Below, one piece after another: positions 1 through 11,714 of a stretch of 64,000 nt of DNA; position 1 is the first letter of the stretch; the number at the start of each line of letters is the position of its first letter. Both the position numbers and the translations under genes were made by a program. This stretch comes from Bostrychus sinensis (Eukaryota; Chordata; Actinopteri; Gobiiformes; Eleotridae): NCBI GenBank assembly GCA_020698575.1, contig CM036244.1:32152034-32216033 (forward strand), in the 5' to 3' direction. The notes below the pieces were generated by a model that was not told where the DNA came from, ran no database searches, and saw nothing but the letters and a program-made list of their open reading frames with translations.

Positions 1-969
1 AAAGCGTGTTTATTTTGATTTCGGCGCAGACAGTTGTCTCCTGCCGCGTTGCTGGAAGATGTAATGATGAGATTCATTTGTTCTATTCATCCCCCCCATT
101 AGTGGCCGCCCCGCTGCGCCGACACACTGCAGAGACACAAGACAAGGTTAGATTGTCACATTACATCGCTCCCCATAGTGCGCCTCGAACACACAAAGAC
201 ATGTACATATATATATAGTCAGCCCCCCTTGGCTCTGTTTGCCTTGCTCATTCCTGGCTTGATCTTCCAGCATTGTGTGTTTGCTTCCCAAAACCATATT
301 TAAGAGTTCTCAGTCTTGATTGTTCTAAGGGAGCTTGATTGTAGCTAATGATGCTTATTGTAGCACCCCCCTTTCCTGAATTCAAATGGGAAAAGGAAAA
401 AAGTGGGTTTGCATGTAGGACAAAGCCGAGTATATTAATCAACTCAGCTTGACACTCTCTGGTAAACAGGAAACGGAGTGATTCATACATCAGCAAATTG
501 TTGTTGTTTAGCGTGACATTAATTTCTCCCGAGAATAAGAAACTCTAAGGATCTACTTGAGTTGAGAATTGTTGGGAATTTGGAGTGCCGAAAGCTCTCG
601 AACTTTCTGTGCTGACGCGACATTGAAAGTCAAACACATCTAGATTCAGCCTAAACATTGCACTCTGAAGTACACTACGAATGTGTGCCGCCATTTTGTC
701 AGTTGCAGTGATTCTTAGAGCAACCTCATCCTGTTCTTCATTACAAAGATTTGCTAATAGAAAATATTACCCACTAGCAATAGCAAATAAGAAGTCATTT
801 AGGTCTTACCTTGAGGCTTTATTTTTTTATTTTATTGAGTCCCATGTTTTTATAAAGCCAATGTAATTTACTAGGAACATCTGCCTATACAACTTTTTCT
901 TTTTGGGGTACCTGCAGTAAACCATGTGTCTCCTAGAGTGCAGTGATTTGTAAATGCTAGATTTGACAA

Positions 970-1075
970 AGCTTCACATCAGATGCCCTTCCTGATGCAG
1001 CCTTCTCCAATTTTCTTTACCTAGGATCTATACAAACAGTACACTGGCTTGAGACCCCTGGTGGCTGGATTAATG
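970..1075 (-). repeat. teleost SINE-tail fragment (antisense)
   Basis: The segment reads as the complement of a common fish repeat tail containing 'gaagggcatctgatgtg' followed by a degraded remnant. Similar antisense or sense pieces occur at 21345-21480, 41385-41465, 49190-49310 and 49835-49965, which supports a dispersed family. It is short and diverged. Confidence 0.4.
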
Positions 1076-1282
1076 ACTGCATTTGGAGGTGTTACACCTT
1101 TTTTTTGTCCTGCAGTATGACACAACTTTGACGTTGAATACAAACAATATTACATAACCGTTTCAAATATATTCTGTTTTATAAAAAGTGTTAAGAATCT
1201 TTTTCATAAGCATTTTATCATTTTAAGTGTAACTCTGTTATTTCTACAAGTTTCAACAAAGTTCTGGCGGCGTGACTTTTTC

Positions 1283-1635
1283 TGTCACACCACAGGACAT
1301 TCACTACATTTTGTCAATTTGAATTTTAGTCATACAACATGTTCAGTCAATACTGAACATTTCTGCTGTGCTAACTTAATACATATATTTTTGTCCCATC
1401 ATAAACAATGATTTTTAACATTCAGAATTGTATTTTGTGAAAAATACAGCTGTCACACTGCAGGACACCAAGCTGACACACGTTAACAGTTTTCAGGAAA
1501 ATTAGGATTTTATGAGAATTAATAGTAAACTGTAAACTGTAAAAAAAGACGTTACAAACTGTCCCAGACGCTTGTGTCTAATGCTGGAAATGTTTGTATT
1601 TTGTATTTTGAAAATGTTACAGTCACACCGCAGGA
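1283..1635. repeat. degenerate tandem repeat, ~169-bp period
   Basis: A 16-base motif close to 'tgtcacaccgcaggac' occurs at about 1283, 1451 and 1620, spaced 168 and 169 bases apart. An inverted version (gtcctgcagtatgacac) lies at about 1108-1124. Between the motifs only patchy similarity is visible, so this is an old, eroded array or element interior. Confidence 0.5.
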
Positions 1636-2269
1636 CCTTTTACAGTTTAATGTTAAAATACAAAAAAATATATATATTTAACTTCTTTCTAAAACTTCAA
1701 ATGTTTCACAGTAGGGCCTATATTGCACTCCTGATAGAATTTTGGAGGAGGAAAAACATCATTTAAAAAATATTTTCAATTGATTATGGAAAAAGGCCAT
1801 CATATCCTACCACCCAATTACAAATTAAGTAGCAATTTCAGGTTCTGTATGCTGTTATGTTCGTCACTACTGTAGGAATGACCATTGTCATAGACAAGCC
1901 TTATATCAATAATATGGTCCTTCACCTGTACATTTGTGGGATAAAATTGGGAGATGTTGCAGAGAAAGACAATATGCTAATCTTTGTTTTATTTGCAGTT
2001 CTTTTTTTGGAGCATCACTTAATGTTTGTTCTCCATATGTTTTCCTCTGTAGAAGCTGGTTTCTTAGGAAGCTGTTGTTGCCAAATACGTAGTCTAATTC
2101 AAACTCACTTCAAGGCGAGCAGCTGCTTCAAAAGCTACATAGAGCTATTTACAAAGCAGTCTGTAAACTTGCTTAATTATAACGTCCTAACTGTTTGCCT
2201 CTGTTCAATTTGGGTTTGGAAACTGGCTGTACACCATCCATTGGCATGCATGTGTTTTTGGCAAGTCTT

Positions 2270-2450
2270 CAGTGAATGAATGTGAGAGTGAATGGTTGTC
2301 TGCCTGTGTATGTTTCTAAGTGTCAGCCCTGCAACTAACTGACCACTGCCCAGGCTGTACACCGCCTAAGGCCCAAAGATGTTGGGATAGGCTCCAAACA
2401 CCAGTGACTCCCTCTAACCAGAATACGCAAAAAATGAGTGACTGACTTCT
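2270..2450 (+). repeat. teleost SINE body (family A), sense
   Basis: The segment contains the sequence of landmarks typical of a ubiquitous fish repeat: 'gaatggttgtctgcctgtgt', a degenerate 'caggctgtacaccgcc', and 'gggataggctcc'. The same order is seen at 4268-4645 and, reversed, at 53724-53999 and 42770-42965. No tRNA-like head is seen on this copy. Confidence 0.6.
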
Positions 2451-3238
2451 GAAGAAAAATAACCAAAATGCCAATTTCTAACTTCTAAATTGACATTAAT
2501 ATTTTTACAAGTAGCCTTTTAACAGTTGCTTGATTTTCTGTATTTCACCATCACTATTGCAGACTTTTTTGCAGACAGTTTCAAATTGACTATTGAAAAT
2601 CATAATTTAAGCCTCAAACAATACTTCATTGAAATTAGAGGTGTTTGAAAACTTTTACAAAAACAGGGTTCACATAAAAGAAGTCAAGAACAAAAACTGT
2701 AACAGAAAATTATTTGAAAAAAGCTCTTCCTCTGTGCATCATAATTTGGGTGAAATAAAAGTCTGAAATTAAACCGAATCTTGCCAAAAGGTGCACACAC
2801 AAAAATAATGTCTGCTGCTGTGGTGCTTTTACCAAACTCATGAAAGCGGTATTCTGGAGATGGTAATAACCTCCACTAAAGTGATGACAGTAAATAAAAG
2901 CCATTGCCGCCTCTTCAGAGCGTGTTCTTCCTCCACCTCTGCCTCTGGTTCTTATTGTCTGTGTTCCCAGCGCCTTTTGAGACACTGGGTGCACTGTGAA
3001 CCCTTGGGGACTTGATGTTCACTCGAGAGTTTGTTGTTCTTCAACAGTTTTTTCATCGACAAAGAGAAGACGATGTCAAAGTATAGCTGTTTTTTTTGTA
3101 GTTTGACATTATGTCTTGAAACTGTAATGTGTCATGGATCAATGTATATTATGTATTTATAGGTTTTGAGTCTAGAAGCTTTTTTGCCCAAAACAAGTTG
3201 TGCGTTGCATGACCATGAACACCTGTCTTACAATACCA

Positions 3239-3589
3239 TTAAAGTCCCCTATTATGCTGTATTGAGCTGAGCTTCTAACCATGCTATATGTTGTTTGCAC
3301 TTCAAAAAGATACTTGGAGGAGTATTTAGTTTCATTAACACACATTTGAGTAATCCTGTATCCTCCTCTCAAGAGCTGCAAACACTGGGTCTTACAGCTT
3401 TACGTAGACACATGGAACCAGGAAGTGCTCCTGCAAGTTTCTAAAGCCCATACACCTTCACCGGACTCATTCTGACAATTTTAGCGCTTAAATTACCGTC
3501 ACTACGAAGCAGACAGCTCATTTATCTGTCACATTGCTATTCCTCATTGATGCCAGCAGGGGGAGTCAGGCACCTAATCCAAGTGTTCT
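3239..3589 (+). mobile_element. TTAA-target MITE, left end only
   Basis: TTAA at 3239-3242 is followed by 'agtcccctattatgctg', close to the left terminus of the complete element at 39598-40224 (aggtcccatattatgc). No matching right terminus was found before the Tc1-like remnant that begins at 3590, so the right end is probably lost. The right boundary given here is arbitrary. Confidence 0.4.
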
Positions 3590-4020
3590 TACACTGAACA
3601 AAAATATAAACGCAACACTTTTGCTTTTGCTCCCATTTTTCATGAGATGAACTCAAAGATCTGAAACTTTTTCTACATACACAAAATAACCATATCTCTC
3701 AAATATTGTTCACAAATCTGTCAAATCTGTGATAGTGAGCACTTCTCCTTTGCCGAGATAATCCATCCCTCCTCACAGGTGTGCCATATCCAGATGCTGA
3801 TGAGACAGCATGATTATTGCACAGGTGTGCCTCAGACTGGCCACAATAAAAGGCCACTCTGAAACATACAGATTTGTTTTACTGGGGGGGTTTACTGGGA
3901 GGTCTGGGGACTCCAGTCAGTATCTGGTGTGACCACCATTGGCCTCATGCAGTGCAACACATCTCCTTCGCATAGAGTTGATCAGGTTGTCGATTGTGGC
4001 CTGTGGAATGTTGGTCCACT
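3590..4020 (-). mobile_element. Tc1/mariner-type transposon remnant
   Basis: The left border is a TA at 3590-3591 followed by the terminal sequence 'cactgaacaaaaatataaac', a terminus common in fish Tc1-like elements. The transposase 3' end lies inside it on the minus strand (3917-4020). The element breaks off at about 4020, where the sequence becomes A-rich. Most of the transposase and the other terminal repeat are missing, so it cannot move on its own. Confidence 0.8.
3917..4020 (-). pseudogene. Tc1-like transposase, C-terminal fragment
   Basis: The minus strand reads WTNIPQATIDNLINSMRRRC followed by VALHEANGGHTRY and a stop at 3919-3917. This is the very conserved C-terminal end of Tc1/mariner (IS630 superfamily) transposases of fish. 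Only about 33 codons remain, lacking the DNA-binding domain and the DDE catalytic residues, so it is inactive. The frame is intact across the fragment. The upstream coding part is simply absent, replaced by unrelated A-rich DNA beyond 4020. Confidence 0.85.
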
Positions 4021-4267
4021 AGTGTACTAAATACACATTATTTTAAGTAAAAAAACAAACAAACAAAAAAACAAATCAAACTGAAACACTAATGCAAAGG
4101 TGTCCAAAACTATTTCAAAAAGCCCAAAGACAAACCCATCCCATTTTTTAGACTTAATTTGTGAGGCATGATACCATTTGGTTGGCTTAACTGTCCCAAA
4201 GCTGATGGTAGCAAGGTCCTGGGTTGGACACTTTTGGCCAGTCTGACTACAGCCAAGAGTATGAACA

Positions 4268-4645
4268 GTTACTCTCTGGGTGTTCAGGCTTCCTCCCATC
4301 ATCCAAAGAAATTCATGTGTTTGGTGATATTCCAAAAAGATTCATTTGGTCTTCCACAAAAGTTTATAGCATACATTTTCTTTTTAACAGATCAGTACTG
4401 TGTTTTTGTACTTTTACATGTTTTGGAGGAAGTGTACGAAAACATTAAAAAAAATTTACACTATAATGTGTTTGGTGAGTTGGTGAGTCTAAATGAATGT
4501 GAAAGTGAATGGTTGTCTGTCTTGTGACTTACTAGCCATTATTAAGGTGTATCTGCATAAGGCCCATAGTTACTGGGATAGGCTGGGACAGTCACCCATG
4601 ACCCCAGTACCGTGAATAAGCTAAAGAAGATGAATGGATAAACAA
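4268..4645 (+). repeat. teleost SINE body (family A), sense, interrupted
   Basis: The left part (about 4270-4327) matches the 'ggcttcctccca..tccaaa' block of the fish family-A repeat. The right part (about 4466-4645) continues with 'gagtctaaatgaatgtga', 'gaatggttgtctgtctt' and 'gggataggctggga'. The two halves would join directly if the 138-base insert at 4328-4465 were removed. Confidence 0.65.
4328..4465. mobile_element. 138-bp insertion flanked by 13-bp direct repeats
   Basis: The 13-base word 'atgtgtttggtga' occurs at 4315-4327 and again at 4466-4478, exactly flanking this insert inside a SINE body. A duplication of this length is typical of target-primed reverse transcription rather than of hAT or Tc1 transposition. 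The insert has an A-rich stretch near its right end (4442-4454). I do not recognise its source. Confidence 0.6.
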
Positions 4646-5243
4646 ACTAATTGAATTGGCTTGTATTGATAGTTAATGGCAATATATGCAGGTCAACTAA
4701 ATATAGCAAAATCAGGGATTTCAAAATTAGAGAATTTATTAAATACATAGGCCTACACATTGAATTGTATTTTGTTTATCATGTATCCAAGAACAACTTA
4801 TTTCACTCTGTAGGAAACAATTGACCCATTTAAGTAACAGCCATCTTTTGCAGATTTGACAGGCAACTTTAAACCTCATTAAAATGATTTCTTCTCTGGG
4901 TGCTATATCCCACAATGCATCTCTCCCCATCGAGTCGTTTCGCCTGTCACAGAACCACACATGCAGCTCTAAAAACACTATTTGTTCCTCTCAGAAACAA
5001 CCAAACAAATCTATTACCGGTGCTAGCAGCGACACCCGTGTTAGACGTCGTCTCAAAATGGCCGCCCTGAGACCTGACTGTTCCTCTCTGTGGGCTCAAA
5101 GCGGAAAGAAAATAGAAAGTTGAACTAGTTTCATGCTCCGTTTCACTTCTCTACCTGCAGCACAGATAAGTGAGGCTGGATGTACACAGCCATAGCTTAG
5201 GCTGGCTTCTGGAGCAGGTCCTGTTACAAACGTATTACACCAC

Positions 5244-5247
<4 letters not shown>

Positions 5248-5276
<29 letters not shown>
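5248..5276. repeat. poly(T) run, 29 bases
   Basis: An uninterrupted run of T, probably the poly(A) tail of a retroposed copy on the minus strand or simple slippage. The sequence on its right (5277-5345), with two 'agggccaca' blocks, resembles the interior of fish hAT elements, but no ends were found. Confidence 0.8.
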
Positions 5277-6979
5277 GGCTTTAGAGCGGCAGTCAGTTTG
5301 ATGAAGGGCCACACAGATAAATGAGTCATATCAAGGGCCACATATATCAGTCATTGACAGGCTTTGATTTAGGAGCTAATGTTTTATGTCCCATTGAGTC
5401 TTATCATTTAATAATCCGCTTCAATAATTCAATGAAAGTGGCTCAGCATTTCAGAAGGAACCATTAAATCTACAATTCAATTTCCATTTTTAATACTAAA
5501 CCTGTAATTCATTTGGTTTCAGTCTTAATGTTTTTACCATCTATGCACATATTTCTAAGTTGTGGCAAGAATGTGGTCCAGCACCAAAAATCTATTCCAA
5601 AGTTACACGATTAGTCAAGCAATTTACTTTTTTTTATTATTTTTTTTTAAACTTTCAGAGGGAACTTTCTAAACCAGGGCTATTCAACTTCATTTGCTAA
5701 AGGGGCAAGTTAGAAAATTACAAGATTTGCACCATCAAGTGGCCGTAAGTACAAATCTGACACACATATGTGAATAAAATAAAACATTTATAGTGTCATG
5801 CCTCCATTTCTGAGGTGAGAACCAATAACATTCAGCAGTATATGCAGTAATATACCAAGTAATATGCAAATTTTTATACTCCAAAAATAAAAATAATTAA
5901 CACAATCTTAAAGCTTGGATGTGTTGTGGTACTTTTACTGGACTATAATTTTGAGGGAAAAAATGTTACTTTCACTTAAAGTCAATGAGAGGGTCGGGTT
6001 TGTGGACTGTCTTACTTCTACAGTACTTTATTATGTTATGTTGTATTACTTTAAAGTAGCAGTACCTTTCCTTTAGTACAGCTTTTGTGTACTTTTTCCA
6101 TTTCATATTTACTGTGGCGAAAGGCACTCTGTGTACTTTTGTATTATGACATACACTGTATGATTTTGGAAGATTTTTCAGGCATTCACTTTTTCAAAAA
6201 TGCCAAATAAAATTACAACTCACTGCTGTCTATTATTTAAAGGTGTATGGTGCAAAGAGTTTCTAGTCACCACTTGGATAACTTTTTTTCCATATTTTCA
6301 GTTGTCTTACAAAAAAATGCATTAAATTTGGCTGTCTACATTTTTAACGCTCTACATGACGGACTCACTCTTATACTTTATCACACAATTTGTTCATCAA
6401 TTAACCTAACACAAGCTATTCTTTTTGCTTAGATATTTTAAAATTAAACCACAAACAAATAATAACTTGTAAGTGTGTGTCTTGCTGTGAAGCTTTGGTG
6501 GTTTTACAGCTTAGCCTGCAGGCGGCCATTGCCTGGATTTGTCCCTCTGTTTAATGCTGAGGTATATCTGGCTAGTACTTTTTCTACTTAGACAGAAAAT
6601 GAGTTGTTTTCCTGTCTTGATTTTCTCATATGTCCATGCTAATCTTGCAGATAAAGCAGGTTTGATCTTCGGGGATATAATTAGACAGCTGCTGTATGGC
6701 TGAAATGGAAGCATGTTGCATCAGATGGACTTCAGACTTCAGATTGCATGCAGTTTTAGTGCTATATTAGAAGATATGATGTGCTGATAAACACATTTGG
6801 CGCTTGATGGAACTAGTTGGCTGCAATATTGACCTCTCAGAGTGCCACGCAGATGTTGGATTAGCAGTTTGTGGTGTATTCATTAAAGGATATGAGAGGT
6901 AATGGACAGCATTTTTTATGAAGTGAGATTTTGTCTGTTTTAAATGCTTGGTAAAAAAGCACTTGAAATATTTAATTTA

Positions 6980-8181
6980 CTGGTTCCCAAACTGGAGTTC
7001 GGGGCCCCCTGGTGGGCCGCGAAGGTACTGCGAGGGGGCCGTCAGAGGTTGCCTACATTAAAAGTACATAAAAAGTAATTGAATTAAAAAATCACCTTGA
7101 AGCATTTTTTAACCAACAGTCTGTGCTTTTTATAATTTTTGTATACAAATGTATGGAGAAAAATATGACAGACTTTTGAAAATAGTATTGTTAAATTGTT
7201 GGAAGTTCATGTTGGATTATCTGATTTTTAAGGAGGCCCCAGCGCTCTTGATTTTGGGAAAGGCTGATTTAATTAATAGAAAATATATTAAAAATATCTG
7301 CTTAAAGGTACACACCACACTCTTGATCTTTCTCTGTCACACTCTGCAACAGAATAACTAGGTTTCTTGCTTTTTTTTTTAAGTAAAGCTAAATCCAATT
7401 GAGTTCCCTGCAAAGATTCAAATCCTGTTCATGACGCCAAAACTGGAAAACAGGACTTTGGCCGCAAAATTTTGATGTGTTTCAGAAAAGATCATGTTTT
7501 ACAGAGAACGAGCCTTTTATGGATTTTAACAAAGTTTGAATGTACAGGATTGAACATCAGTTGTAGCTAAAAATTTCCTCATATGGTCACAGTTAAAGCA
7601 GTCATTTGATCTTATACAGTATGTCACAGTTATTTGTCCTCAAATCCAGAAAATCTGCCTAAACTATGCAACACATGTTAAATCCAAGTAGTGAAGACAT
7701 CCATTCATCATAAAAAAATGAAAAAAAGATAAACATTTTATCACTGGACCAGTTTGCTAATGTAACTAAGGCTGTGCGCATACAAAAAAAAAACAACAAA
7801 AAAAACAAAAAAATTGTAGCCCTAGCTTAGCATTTAACTATGCCATCTGGTAATGAATGAATGCTTTATTACCTGTCTTTGCCCATCAAAGTTTGTTGCT
7901 TTGATGGTTTATTTGTTATCTGTTACCAAGAAAGATCAGTGAAGGGTTAAAAAAAGGTTAATGTTTTGAAGACTTCATGTCATCAAATACAACCACTAAA
8001 CCACCATCAAAAATATTTAAAAAATACTACAAAATAATTCAGATAATAATACAAAAATACTACAAACACTACTACAACTACTATAAATAAAAGTACAGAA
8101 ATACTATGAATACAACTACAAATAATAGTACAAATGCTTCAAATACAACAACAAAAATGCTTTATATTTAAGTACAAATAC

Positions 8182-8213
<32 letters not shown>

Positions 8214-8461
8214 GTAATTATAGTACACAAATACTTTGAATATATCTTCAAATAATACTACCAAAATACTACAAATAATACTATAAAAATTATAAGACTA
8301 ATGGCAAAAAATTGCTTCAAAGTTATATTTTTAAATAAGTACTCAATTGTAATTAATTTCAACTTTTTTTAATGTTCTTAATGTAGACAATCTCTGGTGG
8401 ATCCCCTGCAGCACCTTCCTGGCCCACCATTGGGCCCTGGACCCCACTTTGGGAACCATTG
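6980..8461. mobile_element. hAT-like element with ~90-bp imperfect terminal inverted repeats
   Basis: The left end (ctggttcccaaactgg at 6980) and right end (ccactttgggaaccattg, ending 8461) are inverted copies. The similarity continues inward for about 90 bases, including 'agaggttgcctacattaa' on the left against the complement of 'ttaatgtagacaatctct' on the right. The interior is AT-rich, includes a TAA microsatellite, and codes for nothing recognisable. No 8-bp target duplication is visible, so the outer bases are eroded. It belongs to the same family as 26049-26292. Confidence 0.7.
8182..8211. repeat. (TAA)n microsatellite
   Basis: About ten perfect TAA units inside the hAT-like element, with loosely related 'acaaatact' words around it from 8030 to 8290. 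Confidence 0.9.
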
Positions 8462-9141
8462 CTGTTGTGTATCATTGTCAGGCATTAGCATATTGTGGCT
8501 CAGTGAATATAGCATTTACCCCTGAACTAGAAAAAGTCCAGTTTGAGTCCAAGTTTGGGCAACGTATGTATATTTAAAATTGCAAGATAGGCCTAATGTT
8601 GAACTGTTAGCCTGTTCATAAAATGTAGATAGTTTTTTTAATTAAATCAGTCTATTTTGTTTGGTGTTTGGTGTTTATGTGTTGATTTCATTATCTTTAG
8701 TATTGCCAGTGTTGCTTTGGGTCTCCACTTGCTAGCTCTATTCTGTAATGTCTGAATGCAATAACACAAGGCTGGGGAAAGTCAAAGCAACATATAATTA
8801 CCTGGAAACAGTTTCCATGATATGTGGTGCCCAGAGGGGGTTTCTGCCGGACCATATGGACAGTAAAGTGCCTCTCTACATGTTCCCGAAATGGGGTTAC
8901 GGGCTGTCAATATCACTCCACAACACTTCCACCTCATCTGTCCACAAACGGAGCGTGCTGTTATTCTCCTTAAGGGAATGTCATCACTCAAAGTCATATT
9001 ACAACATTTTATTGGAAAATATAGTGGAATTTGGACTAATTTGGTGTGCAGCTGTAATAGGAGAGCCAGCACTGATGTTAGAGATATATTTCATTTGGAC
9101 TAATATGGTCTTTTTTTTTTTTTTTTTTTTGGTTCTTGCAG

Positions 9142-9291
9142 GTAGAGCAGCAGTGTTCACACAGCAGCCCACAGACCTGGTGGTGGTAGCAGGACAGCCG
9201 GTCACCCTTCCATGCTCCATCCCAGGATACCACGGCATGGTCCTGTGGCTCCGAGACGGGATGGCCCTGGGAGTCAACAGGGATCTGTCAG
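9142..9291 (+). CDS. kirrel3: KIRREL3-like exon encoding the N-terminal half of Ig domain 1
   Basis: KIRREL3 (NEPH2) is a single-pass Ig-superfamily adhesion protein that acts in homophilic cell contacts such as synapses. The 150-nt exon encodes (after a split G codon) RAAVFTQQPTDLVVVAGQPV, then TLPCSIPGYHGMVLWLRDGM and ALGVNRDLS. This is a V/I-set strand A-to-C' region with the first Ig cysteine (LPC) and the core tryptophan (VLW). 'GQPVTLPC' and 'DGMALGV.RDLS' match the KIRREL3 first domain better than KIRREL1 as I know them. The acceptor is a 19-T tract plus 'ggttcttgcag'; the donor is cag|gtagga at 9291/9292. Both borders are phase 1. The frame stays open upstream into the intron, but that sequence is not Ig-like. 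The signal peptide exon lies outside the window. KIRREL family membership is near certain; the paralogue is likely. Confidence 0.9.
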
Positions 9292-9987
9292 GTAGGACTC
9301 AACTGATACAAAGGTGTTTTCTTTAGTCTTGTGGACAGGACAACTTAGAGGAAGTCTAAGTGTCAGAAGACTTTTCAAAAAATGCGTATATTAAGAGTTT
9401 AAAAGCTCATGGAGGCTAATCAGCTACAGTATGTGGTAACTCATGATGATAACATAATTCATTTCTATCAAAAAAACTAACAAAAACTTGAAATTCAGCA
9501 AAATGTGTTTGTAACTTTGCATTTTGACAAGTTTCAGATATGTGTTTATTGTGAAAGTTATTGTTTTATGGCCATGAGTTACTACAGAGCTGAATATGCT
9601 ATTATAACATTTAATATACAGATTTTTTAAAAAGTCAATGGGAAAATGAATGGGAATTTTAATTCCAAAACCGGGCGTGGCCAGTGACTGTTGATCTCTG
9701 TATGGTCATCAGAGTTATTTTATATTGATAAAACTGATGTCTGTTACTATAATCTCAAAGGTCACAATCCTAAAACACAAATATACTAAAATAAAGGTTA
9801 ACTATCACAAATGCATTGACATAATAGGTCTTGAAGTTAATTAGTTGGAGACAAAATGATTAATATGTGTTCTGAAAAACAGTTATTGTGCTGTATGTTA
9901 CTGTGAGTGCCACAACTATAGGCACAATTTAATAGTTTTGTTTATTATACATTTTTCACTCAATTAATTTTTTCCTTCACTTTAATA

Positions 9988-10397
9988 ACACTTGCATTCC
10001 TTTAGGCAAACTAGGCAGTTGCATAGGGCCCCACAAACATTAGCGGGCCCCCCAAGGCTTTTCCATTATTTGCTTATTTGATTATTTTGCCAACTCTATT
10101 CAATTAGTGTTCTGGTAATAATATTCTGCTTGCAATTGCTGGTCATTTTTGCTGAGGGTCTATCTGAAAGTGGGGTCAATGCAGTCTGTATATTAATTCT
10201 TGTTTACCTGGGTCCCCCCCTTGCTGAGTTTGAAAATCAAAAATGTCTCAAAGCAATCATCTCCTTAGAAAACTGGCAGGTCAGCTTTTTTTATTAAAAT
10301 GAAATTAAAATGTGATATAGTCAAATTTAAAGAGTCTTAGGAATGACTGAGAAGCTTGTCCTGCTTGGGGGCCCCCAAATGTATAGGACCGGCACTG
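9988..10397. mobile_element. degenerate hAT-like relic
   Basis: The right end (aggaccggcactg, ending 10397) and the left region (cacttgcattcctttaggca, then 'gttgcatagggcccc') resemble the two ends of a fish family whose termini read roughly 'cagtgccggtccta'. GC-rich 'gggcccccc' blocks lie just inside each end. The left terminus is badly eroded and no target duplication is visible. Confidence 0.45.
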
Positions 10398-11714
10398 TTT
10401 GCAGTTTTCTAATGTGAAGTCTTTTAGATGTTTCTCAAGTTCACTTTTCCTTTATGAAGCCTTCAGTGTCTCATTAGATTTGTGTGTTACTGGTGGCTTA
10501 CTCACACAGAGCGCAGCTTATAAACTGCTTAATGACTTGGAAATTGACTCCACTTATTACACAGGCTGGACATGGACCCATGGGTGGCCAAGAGTCAATG
10601 GATTTTTTTTAAGGTCAAATTTGGTCTCTTATCATTAAGTAAAATCCATTACATTGCTGCATTAGCTGTGTATAGTTCTCCAAGGCCCTACCTCTTTTTC
10701 TAAAGTTTAAATCTAGACTAATTGTTGATAAAACCCTGTGGTTAGAGCTGATATTTTCCAAATAATTGCACTTTTAAATCATAAATGCAGTGCAGAGAAT
10801 TCCTAGAGCAACAGCATGCCCGGCTGACTGCACCACTGACATCCTCTTTTCTAATCCCCTTAAAGTGGACCATAAACCAACCCCATGCCCCAGGTAGGAC
10901 TGTCCCGGGACCTCCAGGGGCCTCTGCTCTCTCTCTGCTAATGCAATCCAGAGTTATTGCCTGGGCCCGAGCGCTGATGAAATAAGAGTTATCCGTTATG
11001 AGGATCCATCCCATGCACCCCCATAGGCATTTTTTGGTTTTATCCGCATATACCAACACAACGTGTAGAGTGGACGCAGTGTAATAAAACTGAGGAGGGC
11101 ACATTGCTCATAATTCTAAAGTAGGACATATGTAAGCACATCCCAGCACCACGGGGGACGCATCCTCGGATTAGGTCGGCACACTTCAGAAATCCCGCAT
11201 GCAAATTACAAACATGACAGGCAGATAGATGGAGGGACGCTCTTTGTGACTGAATGGAATTGAATGGTGCGGGTCTATTAGCTCAGATGGAAACAGGGAT
11301 CAGCTCCGAGACTGACTGGCAGCCTTTTAATGACACAAACTTAGTGTTAAAACATATCACAAAAATATGGAGAATTGATGTGTTTTATGTAATACCAATG
11401 TTTGATGTGGGGTGTCATGCTATTTGATTTCATAAAAGCTTCAATAGTTCAGTGAATGAGAGCAGTTTAGGATTTAGCAAACATGCAGCAAAATAGTGTA
11501 AAAGGATAGTTTCATATTAATCAACTCAATGCAGTTTCTATATTAATTTGTCAAATAATTGCATAGCCACAGGGGGTCATGAGTAAGTGAACATTTTGTG
11601 CCGGTTCCAACTGTGGATAAGTGGAGAAGTTTGCCTCTGAAAGGGCATTAGGCATAAAACCTGAATGCAAAACGTATAGGCAAATGCACACAAAGGAGGC
11701 AGATGAATTGCTTT

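Larger units (their letters stand above)
1..9141 (+). other. kirrel3: 3' part of the intron upstream of the Ig1 exon (KIRREL3-like gene)
   Basis: This stretch ends in a 19-base T tract at 9112-9130 and the acceptor AG at 9140-9141. No coding exon is recognised in it. It holds dispersed repeats listed separately: a 169-bp-period repeat, SINE bodies, a Tc1-like remnant, a 29-T run and a hAT-like element. Positions 1-250 and 4880-5110 are relatively GC-rich and repeat-poor. The remaining spacers (250-960, 1760-2270, 2450-3230, 4650-5240, 5300-6970) show no structure I can name, apart from stretches at 5920-6140 that resemble the interior of the 43084 element. Membership of the intron is inferred from the downstream exon. 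Confidence 0.6.

Noticed and set aside
1857..2279. 140-codon open frame
   Set aside because: Hydrophobic AT-driven composition, no domain, overlaps a SINE body at its end; no splice or start context.
5680..5760. 'cagggctattcaact' as a hAT left end
   Set aside because: The start resembles a known fish terminus but no matching right end or target duplication was found in the next several kilobases.
8748..9141. Open frame continuing upstream of the first KIRREL3-like exon, starting with an ATG at 8748
   Set aside because: The translated part before 9141 is not Ig-like, ends in a poly-Phe run from the T tract, and a consensus acceptor lies at the border; it is intron read through.
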